Below are positions 28,279-37,968 of a stretch of 64,000 bases of DNA, in pieces (the first letter of the stretch is position 1; the number at the start of each line of letters is the position of its first letter). Below the pieces are notes generated by a model. The model saw only the letters and a list, made by a program, of their open reading frames with translations. It did no database searches and was not told where the DNA came from. The translations under genes and the position numbers were made by a program. The stretch spans positions 3,793,501-3,857,500 of the forward strand of contig NZ_JAJLMN010000001.1 in the NCBI RefSeq assembly GCF_021730615.1, written 5' to 3'. This DNA is from Lichenibacterium dinghuense (lineage in GTDB: Bacteria; Pseudomonadota; Alphaproteobacteria; Rhizobiales; Beijerinckiaceae).

Positions 28279-30287
28279 GGGCGATCCTCGCCGCCCTGGT
28301 CGCGGCCGTCCTCGGCCTCGCGGTCCTGCCCGCCCCGGCGCTGGCCGGAAACGCGATCGAGAAGGTCGAGGATTCGGCGGCCCCGGCCATACCGCCCGCG
28401 GTGGACGACGGCGCCGAGGGCGCGCCGGCCTCGACCCTGCCGATCCCGACGCCGGTCGAGACGCCGTTCTTCGCCGACGCGGTGGCGGCCGGCAAGCTGC
28501 CGCCGGTGGCGGAGCGCCTGCCCCGGACGCCCCGCGTGGTCGACCTGCCCGCCATGGGGCGCCAGACCGGCCGGCCGGGCGGCACCTGGCGCATGCTGAT
28601 GAGCGACCAGCGCGACCTGCGCTTCATGACGGTGTTCTCCTACACGCGCCTCGTGGTCTTCGACGAGAAGCTCCGCCTCACCGCCGACATCCTGCAGAGC
28701 CTCGACAACCAGGACGACAAGGTCTTCACGCTGCACCTGCGCCCCGGCCACAGGTGGTCGGACGGGCAGCCCTTCACGGCCGAGGACTTCCGCTACTGGT
28801 GGGAGGACTTCGCCAACGACAAGAAGCTGTCGCCCTCCGGCCCGCCCCTGGCGCTGATCGCCAACGGCAAGCCGCCCCGCTTCGAGGTACTCGACCCCGA
28901 AACGGTGCGCTACACGTGGGACGACCCGAACCCGGGCTTCATCCCCGCCATCGCGTCGGCGAACCCCACCTTCATCTTCATGCCGGCGCACTACCTGAAG
29001 CAGTTCCACGCCAAATATGCCGACAAGGACGAGCTCGCGAAGCTGGTCAAGGCCGCCAAGGTGTCGGGCTGGGTGGCGCTGCACGAGCGCAAGTCCCGCC
29101 AATACCGGGGCGACAACCCCGACCTGCCGACCCTCGATCCCTGGCGCAACACCACCTACGCCCCGGCCGAACAGTTCCGCTTCGAGCGCAACCCGTATTT
29201 CCACCGCGTCGACTCGGCCGGGCACCAGCTCCCCTACTTCGACGGCACCACGCTGACGCTCGGCACGCCGACGCTGATCCCCGCCAAGACGGCGGCGGGC
29301 GACGCCGACATCCAGGCCCGCTACCTGAACTTCGAGGACTACACCTTCCTCAAGGCGGGCGAGAAGGTCCACAACTACTCGGCGCGCCTGTGGGAGGACG
29401 GGCACGGCGCCTTCGCGGCGCTGTTCCCCAACCTCAACGCCAAGGACGAGACCTGGCGCAATCTGAACCGCGACGTCCGCTTTCGCCGCGCCCTGTCGCT
29501 CGGCATCAACCGCGCCGACATCAACAACGTCCTGTTCTTCGGGCTGGCGCGGGTCAGCGCCGACACCGTGCTGCCGCAGAGCCCCCTGTTCAAGCCGGAG
29601 CTGGCCGAGGCCTACGCGACCTACGACGTCGCGAAGGCCAACGCGCTGCTCGACGAGGTCGGCCTCACCAAGCGCGACACCGACGGCACGCGCCTCCTGC
29701 CCGACGGGCGGCGGGCCGAGATCACGGTCGAGACGTCGGGCGACAACCAGATCTACACCGACATCATGGAGCTCGTGGGCAGCGACTGGGCCAAGCTCGG
29801 CATCCGCGCCTACGTGCACCCGTCCCACCTCGACATCTTCCGCCAGAGGATCGCCAGCGGCAGCACCGTAATGTCCATGGACGTCGGCATGGACAACGCC
29901 GTGCCGACCGCGGAATTCGAGCCCAACGCCCTCGCGCCGACCCAGGACTCACAGTACCAGTGGCCGGAGTTCGGCCTCTACGTGCAGTCGTCGGGCAGCG
30001 AGGGCCGGCCGGCCGACATGCCCGAGGTCAAGAAGCTCGAAGAGCTGTGGCAGGGCTGGCGACGCGCCGACAACCTCGCCGAACAGCGGGCCGTGTGGCG
30101 CGACATGCTGCAGCTCAACGCCGACCAGGTCTTCGCCATCGGCGTGGTCAACGGGACGCGCCAGCCCGTGGTGGTGTCGAACCGCATCAAGAACGTGCCC
30201 GAGACGGCGCTGTGGTCGTTCCAGCCGAGCTCCTACTTCGGCCTCTACATGCCCGACACCTTCTTCTACGCCGACAGCAAGGGCTGA
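28275..30287 (+). CDS. Peptide-type ABC transporter substrate-binding protein (large)
   Basis: About 670 residues, solute-binding family 5. A Sec signal peptide covers residues 1 to about 25, ending PAPALAG. GGTWRMLM, LHLRPGHRWSDGQPFTAEDF and RFRRALSLGINRADINN are family hallmarks. It is longer than DppA (about 535) and resembles the roughly 600-700-residue binders that pair with fused ATPases. The ATG overlaps the ATPase stop. The mature N-terminus is rich in Pro and Ala before the fold begins. The ligand is unknown: peptide, opine or oligosaccharide are all possible. Confidence 0.9.
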
Positions 30288-30317
30288 CCCGATGGCCCGG
30301 CCCCGGAGCGTCCCCGC

Positions 30318-31316
30318 ATGCTGAGATACCTCGTCCGGCGCGTGCTGATCATGGTGCCGACGCTGTTCGTCACCAGCGCGCTGATCTTCACAGTGATGAG
30401 TGCCGCGCCGACCAACTACTTCGACAACCTCGTCGAGGAGATGCAGGCGCAGGGCGAGAAGGTTGACCAGGCGCGCATCGACTTTATGAAACACGAGTAC
30501 GGCTTCGACAAGCCGCCGGTCGAGCGCTACTTCTGGTGGGTGGGGGGCCTGCTGCACGGCGACTTCGGCTATTCGTTCGAGTACCAGCTTCCCGTGCGGC
30601 AGGTGGTGGGCGACCGGGTGTGGCTGACGATCCTCCTGTCCTTCTCCACCATCGTCTTCACGTGGCTCGTGGCCTTCCCGATCGGCATCTATTCGGCCAC
30701 GCACCAGTATTCCTGGGGGGACTACGGCCTGACCACCATCGGGCTGATGGGCCTCGCCATCCCGCACTTCCTGCTGGCGCTGATCTTCCTGTATTTCTCG
30801 AACCAGTGGTTCGGCCTGTCGATCGGCGGCCTGATGGACCCGAAATATTTCGACGCGCCGATGAGCTGGGGCAAGTTCACCTCGATCCTCAGCCACCTGT
30901 GGATCCCGGTGGTGATCATCGGCACGGCCGGCACCGGCTCCATGATCCGAGCCGTGCGGGCCAACCTGCTCGAAGAGCTCCACAAGCAGTATGTGGTGAC
31001 GGCGCGCTCGAAGGGGCTGAGCCCGTGGCGGGTGCTGTTCAAGTACCCCTTCCGCATGTCGCTCAACTTCTTCATCTCGGACATCGGCTCGATCCTGCCG
31101 TCCGTGATCTCGGGCGGCGAGCTCGTCGCGATCGTGCTGTCGCTGCAGACCACGGGGCCGCTGCTGATCCGCGCGCTGCAGAGCCAGGACATCTACCTCG
31201 CCGGCTCCTTCCTGATGCTGCTGTCGACCCTGACCGTGGTCGGCGTGCTGGTGTCGGACGTGGCGCTGGCCTTCCTCGACCCGCGCATCCGCCTCCTGGG
31301 GGGATCCACGAAATGA
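30318..31316 (+). CDS. Peptide-type ABC transporter permease (DppB-like)
   Basis: Inner-membrane subunit of 332 residues with six predicted membrane helices. It begins MLRYLVRRVLIMVPTLFVT, the usual DppB/OppB entry, and carries the permease EAA-loop segment ELHKQYVVTARSKGLSPWRVL near residue 220. It lies 30 bases after the binding-protein gene and overlaps the next permease by 4 bases (ATGA). Confidence 0.93.
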   Translation: MLRYLVRRVLIMVPTLFVTSALIFTVMSAAPTNYFDNLVEEMQAQGEKVDQARIDFMKHEYGFDKPPVERYFWWVGGLLHGDFGYSFEYQLPVRQVVGDRVWLTILLSFSTIVFTWLVAFPIGIYSATHQYSWGDYGLTTIGLMGLAIPHFLLALIFLYFSNQWFGLSIGGLMDPKYFDAPMSWGKFTSILSHLWIPVVIIGTAGTGSMIRAVRANLLEELHKQYVVTARSKGLSPWRVLFKYPFRMSLNFFISDIGSILPSVISGGELVAIVLSLQTTGPLLIRALQSQDIYLAGSFLMLLSTLTVVGVLVSDVALAFLDPRIRLLGGSTK

Positions 31317-32500
31317 ACGTCCAGCTCCCGATCGCGCCGGTGCCGGGCGCGCCGCTCGCCCATTACGTGTCCGACAAGCCCTTCGACGTGGGCGCCGTCT
31401 CCAAGCTCACGCCCCAGCAGGAGCGGATCTATTTCGCGTCGCAGTGGCGCTTGATGTGGTGGAAGTTCAAGCGCCACCGCCTCGCCGTGGTGGCGGCCGC
31501 CTTCCTCGGCGTGCTCTACGCGACGCTCCCCGTGTCGGAGTTCATCGCCCCCTACGACGCCAATACCCGCCACACGGACTTCATCCGCGCCCCGCCGCAG
31601 GGCGTGCACCTGTTCGACGGCGACCGCTTCGTCGGCCCCTTCGTGTACGGGCTCGATTACCACCTCAACATGGAGAACCTGAAGCGCGAATACACGGTCG
31701 ACACCGGCCGCGTGCAGAAGCTGCGCTTCTTCTGCCGGGGCGACGACTACCGCTTCTGGGGTCTGATCGCGGGGAGCTGGCACGTCTTCTGCCCGCCCGC
31801 GGACGGGCCCGTGTTCCTGTGGGGCTCGGACCGGCTCGGGCGCGACCTGTTCTCGCGCATCGTCTACGGGGCGCGCATCTCGCTCACCGTCGGCCTGATC
31901 GGCATCTCGATCTCCTTCCTGCTCGGCATCACCATCGGGGGGCTCGCGGGCTATTATGGCGGCTGGTTCGACCTCGTGAGCCAGCGCCTGATCGAGATCA
32001 TCCACTCGATCCCGCACATCCCGATCTTCCTGGCGCTGGCGGCGATCATGCCGGCCTCGTGGAGCCCCATCCTGGTCTACTTCGGCATCACGCTGATCCT
32101 CGGCATGATGGACTGGACGAGCCTCGCCCGCGCGGTGCGGGCCAAGCTGTTCTCGCTGCGCGAGGAGGACTACGTGCTGGCGGCGCAGCTCATGGGCGCG
32201 CGCACGCCGCGCATCCTGCTGCGCCACCTCATCCCGGGCTTCATCTCGCACCTGATCGCCTCGGCCACCATCACCATCCCGTCGATGATCCTCGGCGAGA
32301 CGGCGCTGTCCTTCCTCGGCCTCGGCCTCAGGCCGCCCATCGTGTCCTGGGGCGTGATGCTCAACGAGGCGCAGAACATGAACGTGGTGGCGCTGTATCC
32401 CTGGCTGCTGCTGCCCGTGGTGCCGGTGATCCTGGTGATCCTGGCGTTCAACTTCATGGGCGACGGCCTGCGCGACGCGGCGGATCCCTACTCGTCTTGA
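31313..32500 (+). CDS. Peptide-type ABC transporter permease (DppC-like)
   Basis: Second permease, about 395 residues, longer than the usual 300 because of an insert of about 100 residues between the first helix (LAVVAAAFLGVLYATL) and the conserved FLWGSDRLGRDLFSRIVYGAR. Similar inserts occur in YejE-like permeases. The EAA loop is YVLAAQLMGARTPRILLRHLIP. It is the last transporter gene of the operon; its TGA overlaps a TTG that starts the glycosyltransferase gene, so translation may continue into that gene. Confidence 0.92.
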   Translation: MNVQLPIAPVPGAPLAHYVSDKPFDVGAVSKLTPQQERIYFASQWRLMWWKFKRHRLAVVAAAFLGVLYATLPVSEFIAPYDANTRHTDFIRAPPQGVHLFDGDRFVGPFVYGLDYHLNMENLKREYTVDTGRVQKLRFFCRGDDYRFWGLIAGSWHVFCPPADGPVFLWGSDRLGRDLFSRIVYGARISLTVGLIGISISFLLGITIGGLAGYYGGWFDLVSQRLIEIIHSIPHIPIFLALAAIMPASWSPILVYFGITLILGMMDWTSLARAVRAKLFSLREEDYVLAAQLMGARTPRILLRHLIPGFISHLIASATITIPSMILGETALSFLGLGLRPPIVSWGVMLNEAQNMNVVALYPWLLLPVVPVILVILAFNFMGDGLRDAADPYSS

Positions 32501-33639
32501 GGATCGCCTTCCACGCCCCCCTGAAGGCGCCGGACCATCCGGTGCCATCGGGAGACCGGCAGATGGCGCGGCTGCTGCTCGCGGCGCTGCGCGCGGGCGG
32601 CCACGCCGTCGAGGTCGCGTCGGCCTTCCGCTCCCACCTGTCCGCGCCCGACCCCGAGCGCATGCGGGCCGTCGAGGCCGGAGCGGAGCGGGAGGCGGAG
32701 CGCATCGCCGCCACCTGGGACGCCGCGGGGCCGCCGGACCTGTGGTTCTGCTACCATCCCTACTACAAGGCGCCGGACCTGCTCGGGCCCCGCCTCGCGG
32801 CGCGCTTCGGCCTGCCCTGTGCCGCTGCCGAGGCGTCCCACGCCGGCAAGCGCGGGCAGGGGCCCTGGGCGGCGTGGCATGGAGCCAACGAGGCGGCCCT
32901 GCGGGGGAGCGACCTGCAGGTCTGCTTCACGCCGCGCGACGCGGACGGGTTGGACGGCCTCGTGCCGCCCCACCGGATCACCATGCTGCCGCCCTTCCTC
33001 GACGCCGGCCCGTTCGGCGCGGTCGAGCGCGTCCCGCGCGCGCGGGGCCGGTGCGAGATCGTCACTGTCGCCATGATGCGGGCGGGCGACAAGGCGCGGT
33101 CCTACACCTTCCTGGCCGCCGCGCTCGAAGCGCTGCCGGCCGGCCTCGACTGGCGGCTGACCGTCGTCGGCGCCGGGCCGGAGCGGGAGGCCGTGCGGGC
33201 GGCCTTCGCCGGCCTGCCCGAGGGGCGGGTCGCCTGGACGGGCGAGCGCGATGCGGCCGGGGTCGCGGCCGCGATGGCGGAGGCCGACCTCTACGCCTGG
33301 CCCGGCTTCGGCGAGGCCTACGGGGTGGCCTATCTCGAAGCCGGCGCCGCGGGCCTGCCCTCGCTCGCCATGGACTGCGGCGGCATCGCGAGCGTGGTCG
33401 AGGACGGGGCGAGCGGCGTGCTGACGCCCGAGGGCGACCGCGACGCCTATGCGGCGGCGCTGGCCGCGCTGATCGGCGACCCCCTGCGCCGACGGGCGCT
33501 CGGCGCCGAGGCGCGGCGGGCCGTGCTGGGCGAGCGCACGGTGGAGCGGGCCGCGGCGGTGCTGTCGCGGGCGCTGGCGAGGTTGGGGCCGCGAAGCCGG
33601 GGTGAGCCCATCGCGTTGCCGCGGGGGACGCCTCCGTGA
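32497..33639 (+). CDS. Glycosyltransferase family 4 protein
   Basis: About 380 residues with a GT-B fold. The C-terminal half has GAGPEREAVRAAFAGLPEGRV and the donor-binding GFGEAYGVAYLEAGAAGLP with the E-x7-E pattern, followed by ASGVLTPEGD. The start is a TTG overlapping the permease stop (TTGA), and RIAFHAPLKAPDHPVPSGDR reads as a family N-terminus. It transfers a sugar from a nucleotide donor; the acceptor is not known. Together with the deacetylase at 34233 it looks like a small glycan-modifying set interrupted by a toxin-antitoxin pair. Confidence 0.87.
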   Translation: MRIAFHAPLKAPDHPVPSGDRQMARLLLAALRAGGHAVEVASAFRSHLSAPDPERMRAVEAGAEREAERIAATWDAAGPPDLWFCYHPYYKAPDLLGPRLAARFGLPCAAAEASHAGKRGQGPWAAWHGANEAALRGSDLQVCFTPRDADGLDGLVPPHRITMLPPFLDAGPFGAVERVPRARGRCEIVTVAMMRAGDKARSYTFLAAALEALPAGLDWRLTVVGAGPEREAVRAAFAGLPEGRVAWTGERDAAGVAAAMAEADLYAWPGFGEAYGVAYLEAGAAGLPSLAMDCGGIASVVEDGASGVLTPEGDRDAYAAALAALIGDPLRRRALGAEARRAVLGERTVERAAAVLSRALARLGPRSRGEPIALPRGTPP

Positions 33640-33670
33640 TAGTTCTTGTTCGAGGATCGAGGGCCGGGCC

Positions 33671-33904
33671 GTGAACGTCGAGCTGAAGCCGGAGAGCGCT
33701 CGTTGGGTCGAGGCCGAACTGTCATCCGGCCGCTTCGAGACGGCGCAGGACGCCATCGATCATGCCGTCGCGCTCGCCCGGTCGGGTGCGATCCGGGCCG
33801 AGATCGAGGCCGCAGACGCCGCGGGGGGCGAGTTCACCAGCGAGGAGGTCCTGAGCTACGTGGATCAGCACCTCGCTTCGATCTTCCCCGATCGCCGTGG
33901 GTGA
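33671..33904 (+). CDS. ParD-like antitoxin (type II toxin-antitoxin)
   Basis: A 77-residue protein beginning MNVELKPESARWVEAELSSG, the ribbon-helix-helix entry of ParD/CopG antitoxins, followed by a helical and acidic C-terminus (EEVLSYVDQHLASIF) that would wrap the toxin. The start is GTG 33671, with GAGGATCGAGGG upstream. The stop overlaps the toxin start (TGATG), as expected for a coupled pair. Antitoxin and complex usually repress their own promoter. Confidence 0.82.
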   Translation: MNVELKPESARWVEAELSSGRFETAQDAIDHAVALARSGAIRAEIEAADAAGGEFTSEEVLSYVDQHLASIFPDRRG

Positions 33905-34236
33905 TGCCGACACTCGTATTTCGATCCGCCGCCCGGCACGACTTGGCGGAGATCGCGGCCCACATAGCGCGAGGATCGGGTGACCGGGAGACGGGTCGGC
34001 GTTTTGCAAGAAGGCTCGACGACCATTGTCGACGGCTCGCACGCCTGCCGGGCCTTCTGGGCCGGCCCCGTCCAGAGTTCGGTCACGGCTATCGCACGAG
34101 CGCCCACGAGGGCCATCTCATCGTGTTCCGATACGCGGACCTCGAAGGCCCACGGAGCCACCTCATCGTGATCCGCATCCTCGATGGCCGTCGTGACCTG
34201 GGGGCCGTGTTCTCCGAGCCTGAAACCGACCTATGA
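33904..34236 (+). CDS. ParE/RelE-superfamily toxin
   Basis: A 110-residue basic protein. LVFRSAARHDLAEIAAHIA and RFARRLDDHCRRLARLPGLLGRPRPEF are the two-helix start of ParE-like toxins, and the end, EGHLIVFRYAD then LIVIRILDGRRDLGAVF, gives the beta-sheet core. ParE homologues poison DNA gyrase; RelE homologues cut mRNA; the choice cannot be made firmly, but the ParD partner favours ParE. The stop overlaps the start of the deacetylase gene (ATGA), an unusual tight join for a mobile module. Confidence 0.83.
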   Translation: MPTLVFRSAARHDLAEIAAHIARGSGDRETGRRFARRLDDHCRRLARLPGLLGRPRPEFGHGYRTSAHEGHLIVFRYADLEGPRSHLIVIRILDGRRDLGAVFSEPETDL

Positions 34237-34970
34237 ACCACGCTGACTTCGCTCCCGCCCGCGACGCGCTCGACCGCGCCCACGCCGACGGGCGCCGGAT
34301 CGACGTGTGGCTGCGCGACGACGACTGCGTGGCCGTCACCCCGGCGCTGGAGCGGCTGGCGTCGCTCTGCGGGGACGTCGGCCTGCCGATCCTCCTCGCC
34401 GTGATCCCCGCGCCCGCCGAGGACGCGCTCGCGCCCTGGGTCGCCGCGCATCCCGCCGCCGTGCCCTGCCAGCACGGCTTCCGCCACGCCAACCACGCGC
34501 CGGCCGGGGAGCGCGCCCGCGAGCTCGGCGGCCGCGCCGTCGAGGCCGTCCTCGGCGAGTTGGCGCAGGGGCGCGAGAAGCTGAAAGCCCTGTTCGGCGA
34601 CGCGCTGTCGGGCGTGCTGGTGCCGCCGTGGAACCGCATCGACGCGGCGCTGATCCCGCACCTGCCCGGCGCCGGCTACGCGGCCCTGTCCTGCTTCGCG
34701 CCGACGCCGGATGCCTCGCCCCTGCCGCGGCTCGACAGCGACCTCGACATCGTCGACTGGCGCGGTGGCCGCGTCGGACGCCCGCCCGGCGACCTCGCGC
34801 GCAAGGTCGCCGGCGTCGTCGCGGGCGGCGACCGGCTCGGCGTCCTCACCCATCACCTCGCCCACGACGGCGCGGCCTGGGCGGGGCTGGAGGCCCTGCT
34901 GGACGTGCTGGCGGCCCACCCGGCCGTGCGCTTCACCTCGGCGGGGGCGCTGCTTCAGGGCTCCGCGTAG
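34233..34970 (+). CDS. Polysaccharide deacetylase family protein
   Basis: A 245-residue NodB-like (carbohydrate esterase 4 type) protein. IDVWLRDDDCVAVTPALERL near residue 22 would supply the metal-site Asp pair, PCQHGFRHANHAP near 80 the His residues, and LVPPWNRID near 130 a further conserved segment; DRLGVLTHHLAHD near 205 gives the late His. It has no signal peptide, so the substrate would be cytoplasmic or membrane-linked. Its last 16 bases overlap tail-to-tail with the metallo-hydrolase gene. Confidence 0.8.
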   Translation: MNHADFAPARDALDRAHADGRRIDVWLRDDDCVAVTPALERLASLCGDVGLPILLAVIPAPAEDALAPWVAAHPAAVPCQHGFRHANHAPAGERARELGGRAVEAVLGELAQGREKLKALFGDALSGVLVPPWNRIDAALIPHLPGAGYAALSCFAPTPDASPLPRLDSDLDIVDWRGGRVGRPPGDLARKVAGVVAGGDRLGVLTHHLAHDGAAWAGLEALLDVLAAHPAVRFTSAGALLQGSA

Positions 34971-35842
34971 ACCGAGCCGTCCTCGGCGCGGGCGGGATGC
35001 TCGACGTAGCGCCCCTCCGCCGGCACCGCCACGGCGTCGAAATCCCGCGCCAGGGCGTCGAGCCCCGCCAGCATGGCCTCGCCCGCCATGGCGCGGCCGT
35101 GGCCGGTGACGACCAGGGCCGGGCGGAGCGCGGCGAGCCGGACGACGGAGTCGCGCGAGGCCGCCCAGTCGACCGTGAAGTAGCGCGGCGGCCCGTGGAT
35201 CTCGGGCGCCTGCACGGCCGTGGCATAGGCGGATTCCGGGGCCGTGGTGACGAAGGCGTCGCCGACGATCAGCGCCCGGTCCTCCTCGCGCCACAGAGAC
35301 ACGTGGCCCGGCGCGTGGCCGGGCGTGTGAATCCAGCGCCAGCCCTCCATCTCGGGCACGCTGCCGTCCTCGGGCAGGGGGCGGAGCCGGCCCGACACGT
35401 CGACGGGCTTCGTGGGGTAGAGGCCGGCCAGGCTCGCCATCAGGCCGCCGCCGACCGACGGGTCCCCGGGCGGATAGGCGCTGCTGCCGTCGAGAAAGGG
35501 CATCTCGAGCGGGTGGGCGTAGACCGGCACGTCCCAGGCGGCGACCAGCTCCTCCAGTGCGCCGACGTGGTCGAAGTGGCCGTGGGTCAGCACGATGGCG
35601 GAAGGCCGCGCGCCGGGGCCGAAGCGCGCCGCCGCGGCGGCCTCGATCAGGCCCCGCGTGCCCATCACCCCGGCGTCGACCAGCACCCAGCCGCGGTCGC
35701 CCGCGCTCATCTCGCCGACGAAGACGGCGTTGACCATGGCGAGGCGGCGGTAGGCGATGTCCGGCGCGACCTCGCGCAGGCCGTCCCCGCCGTCGTGCTC
35801 CTCGGCGCGGGCTTCCGGGCCGATGGGGATCTGCTGCGTCAT
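34955..35842 (-). CDS. MBL-fold metallo-hydrolase
   Basis: About 295 residues. The metal-binding HxHxDH motif is THGHFDHVG near residue 95, with later ligands in HTPGHAPGHVSLW, IVGDAFV and VTGHGRAM. This is a normal complete metallo-beta-lactamase fold of the glyoxalase II/lactonase-like group, which cleaves esters, lactones or thioesters. ATG 35842 is chosen because GGGAG lies six bases upstream; the extension to 35881 is unsupported. It has no signal peptide. It is single and convergent with the deacetylase gene. Confidence 0.9.
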   Translation of the reverse strand: MTQQIPIGPEARAEEHDGGDGLREVAPDIAYRRLAMVNAVFVGEMSAGDRGWVLVDAGVMGTRGLIEAAAAARFGPGARPSAIVLTHGHFDHVGALEELVAAWDVPVYAHPLEMPFLDGSSAYPPGDPSVGGGLMASLAGLYPTKPVDVSGRLRPLPEDGSVPEMEGWRWIHTPGHAPGHVSLWREEDRALIVGDAFVTTAPESAYATAVQAPEIHGPPRYFTVDWAASRDSVVRLAALRPALVVTGHGRAMAGEAMLAGLDALARDFDAVAVPAEGRYVEHPARAEDGSVYAEP

Positions 35843-35971
35843 GGGGTGCTCCCGCCGGCAGAGGCGCCGTTTCCGGTTCAACCCCTCGGATTCAGCGCGG
35901 GGTCCCGGCTGCCGGACTCCGGCCCCCTCGGGCCGCCCTCGGTCCCGCGGCGCTTCGCCGTGTGGAAGCCC

Positions 35972-36976
35972 TCACCCCCCGACCTTCGCGCCCCGGCCGT
36001 AGAGCAGCAGCATGGCGAGGATCACCGCGCCGTAGATCACTTGGCGCCCGGCGTCCGGCATCTGTACGACGGACAGGATGGACTGCAGCAGCGTGATGAG
36101 GATGACACCGGCGGTCGTGCCGAGATAGGTGCCGCGCCCGCCCAGGATCGAGGTGCCGCCGAGCACCACGGCCGCGATGGCGGGCAGGAGGTAGCCGTCG
36201 CCCATGCCCTGGTAGGCCTTGCCGCTGTAGCCGGCCAGCAGCGCACCCGACAGGGCCGACAGCCCGCCCGACAGCGCGAAGGCGGCGAACGTCACCCGGC
36301 GCGTCCGCACCCCCGACAGGTAGGCCGCGGCCTCGCGGTTGCCGACCGCGTAGACGGCGCGGCCGTAGGTGGTGCGGGACAGCAGGAAGGCCGTCGCGAG
36401 CCCGACGGCGAGCCACACCCACACGGCGTTGGGCACGGGCCCGAGCGCCCGGCCGGTGGCGAGCTCGCGCATCAGCGGCGTCGCCATGTCCTGCGGGGCC
36501 GAGCCCCCGGTCTTCAGCACCATCAGGCCCTGCGCCACGGCGTCGACCCCGAGCGTGAAGATCATGGAGGGCACGCGCAGGTAGGCCACGCCGACCCCGT
36601 TGACGAGGCCGAAGCCGACGCCGCAGAGCACGCCGAAGGGGATCGCCAGGGCCGAGCCCAGGGCGCCGTGGCCGGCCGCCGCGGTCGCCATCATGCCGCC
36701 CACCGTGACGATCCAGGGCACCGACAGGTCGATCTGGCCGAGCAGCACCACCACGGTCATGCCCGTGGCGACGAGGGCGAGGAAGCTCCCCACCTGGAGC
36801 TGCTGGAGCAGGTAGTCGGGCGACAGGAACTGGCGGGAATACAGGCTGCCGACGAGCAGCAGCGCCACGATGCAGCCGAAGGCGGTGGTGACCGCGGGAT
36901 CGAAGCGTCGGCGCCGCGGGGCAGACGTCGGGGCCGGTGACGGCGCCGCCGTCGCGGGGGTCCTCGGGGCGGTCAT
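35972..36976 (-). CDS. Sugar ABC transporter permease (RbsC/YjfF type)
   Basis: Inner-membrane protein of 334 residues with about eight to ten membrane helices. The segment GQIDLSVPWIVTVGGMMA is the ribose-type hallmark (GxIDLSVG), and GNREAAAYLSGV and VLGGTSILGGRGTYLGT are characteristic. Its start overlaps the end of the preceding permease gene by 4 bases. It is the last of four genes (binding protein, ATPase, permease, permease) read on the minus strand. Two different permeases imply a heterodimeric channel, as in YtfT-YjfF or LsrC-LsrD. Confidence 0.92.
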   Translation of the reverse strand: MTAPRTPATAAPSPAPTSAPRRRRFDPAVTTAFGCIVALLLVGSLYSRQFLSPDYLLQQLQVGSFLALVATGMTVVVLLGQIDLSVPWIVTVGGMMATAAAGHGALGSALAIPFGVLCGVGFGLVNGVGVAYLRVPSMIFTLGVDAVAQGLMVLKTGGSAPQDMATPLMRELATGRALGPVPNAVWVWLAVGLATAFLLSRTTYGRAVYAVGNREAAAYLSGVRTRRVTFAAFALSGGLSALSGALLAGYSGKAYQGMGDGYLLPAIAAVVLGGTSILGGRGTYLGTTAGVILITLLQSILSVVQMPDAGRQVIYGAVILAMLLLYGRGAKVGG

Positions 36977-37968
36977 GATCCGAACAGCTCCAGCCGGTTC
37001 CTCATCCGCAGCAGGCGCACCGAGCCGAGGCTCACCGCGCCGAGCAGCACGAGGCCGAGGAACAGCGGCTGCCAGAGCGGGTCGAGGTCGAAGACGAAGA
37101 GCAGGTCGTTGATGGTGCGGAAGATCAACGCGCCGAACACGGCCCCCACCGCGCTGCCGGCGCCGCCGAACAGCGACACGCCGCCGATCACCACCGCGGC
37201 GATGGAGTCGAGCGTGTAGGTCGAGGCGTTCGACGCCGAGGCCTCGCCCGAATAGGTGAAGAAGGCCAGCATCAAGCCGCCCATGGCGGAGAACAGCCCC
37301 GCCATCGCGTAGGCGAGGAGGCGCGCCCGGCGGATCGGCAGGCCCGACAGGTAGGCCGAGGCCTCGGCCGAGCCGACCGCGTAGACGGCGCGGCCGAGCA
37401 GCGAGCGGCGGAACGGCACCCAGACCAGCAGCATCACGAGGAGCAGCACGACGGCGCTCGCCGGCACGCCGCCCGCGAGCTGGCCCGTCACGGCGTCGGC
37501 GAGGTTGGAATCGACGTCGCCGCCCGGCTCAGGCCGCAGCGTGAGCGCGAGGCCGAAGTAGATGGCGCCGCTGGCGATGGTCGCCACGATGGGCTGCAGC
37601 CGCCCGTAGACGACCAGCGCCCCATTGGCGAGGCCGCAGGCGAGCCCCGTGCCGAGCACGGCCAGGACGCCGAGCGCGATCCATGCGGGCGAGCCCGTCA
37701 CCAGCACGGAGGCGAGGCAGTTCGCCAGGATGAACACCGCGCCGACCGACAGGTCGATGCCGGCCGTCAGCACCACGAAGCACTGGCCCACGGCCACGAA
37801 GGCCAGGAGCACGCCCTTGTTGGCGGCCGTCTGCACCACGTTGGCGCTGAAGCCCGCGGGGTGGTTCAGCGCGTAGACGGCGAAGAGCAGGACGAAGACC
37901 GCGACGGCGAACAGAGTCGCGCGCGCGTCGCGCAGGCGGAAGGCGAGGTCGCTCACGGTCCCGCTCAT
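36973..37968 (-). CDS. Sugar ABC transporter permease (RbsC/YtfT type)
   Basis: First of the two permeases, 331 residues, with the hallmark TAGIDLSVGAVFILANCLA near residue 63 and GSAEASAYLSGL near 213. ATG 37968 overlaps the stop of the ATPase gene (ATGA). With the second permease it would form the membrane channel of the sugar importer. Substrate unknown. Confidence 0.92.
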   Translation of the reverse strand: MSGTVSDLAFRLRDARATLFAVAVFVLLFAVYALNHPAGFSANVVQTAANKGVLLAFVAVGQCFVVLTAGIDLSVGAVFILANCLASVLVTGSPAWIALGVLAVLGTGLACGLANGALVVYGRLQPIVATIASGAIYFGLALTLRPEPGGDVDSNLADAVTGQLAGGVPASAVVLLLVMLLVWVPFRRSLLGRAVYAVGSAEASAYLSGLPIRRARLLAYAMAGLFSAMGGLMLAFFTYSGEASASNASTYTLDSIAAVVIGGVSLFGGAGSAVGAVFGALIFRTINDLLFVFDLDPLWQPLFLGLVLLGAVSLGSVRLLRMRNRLELFGS

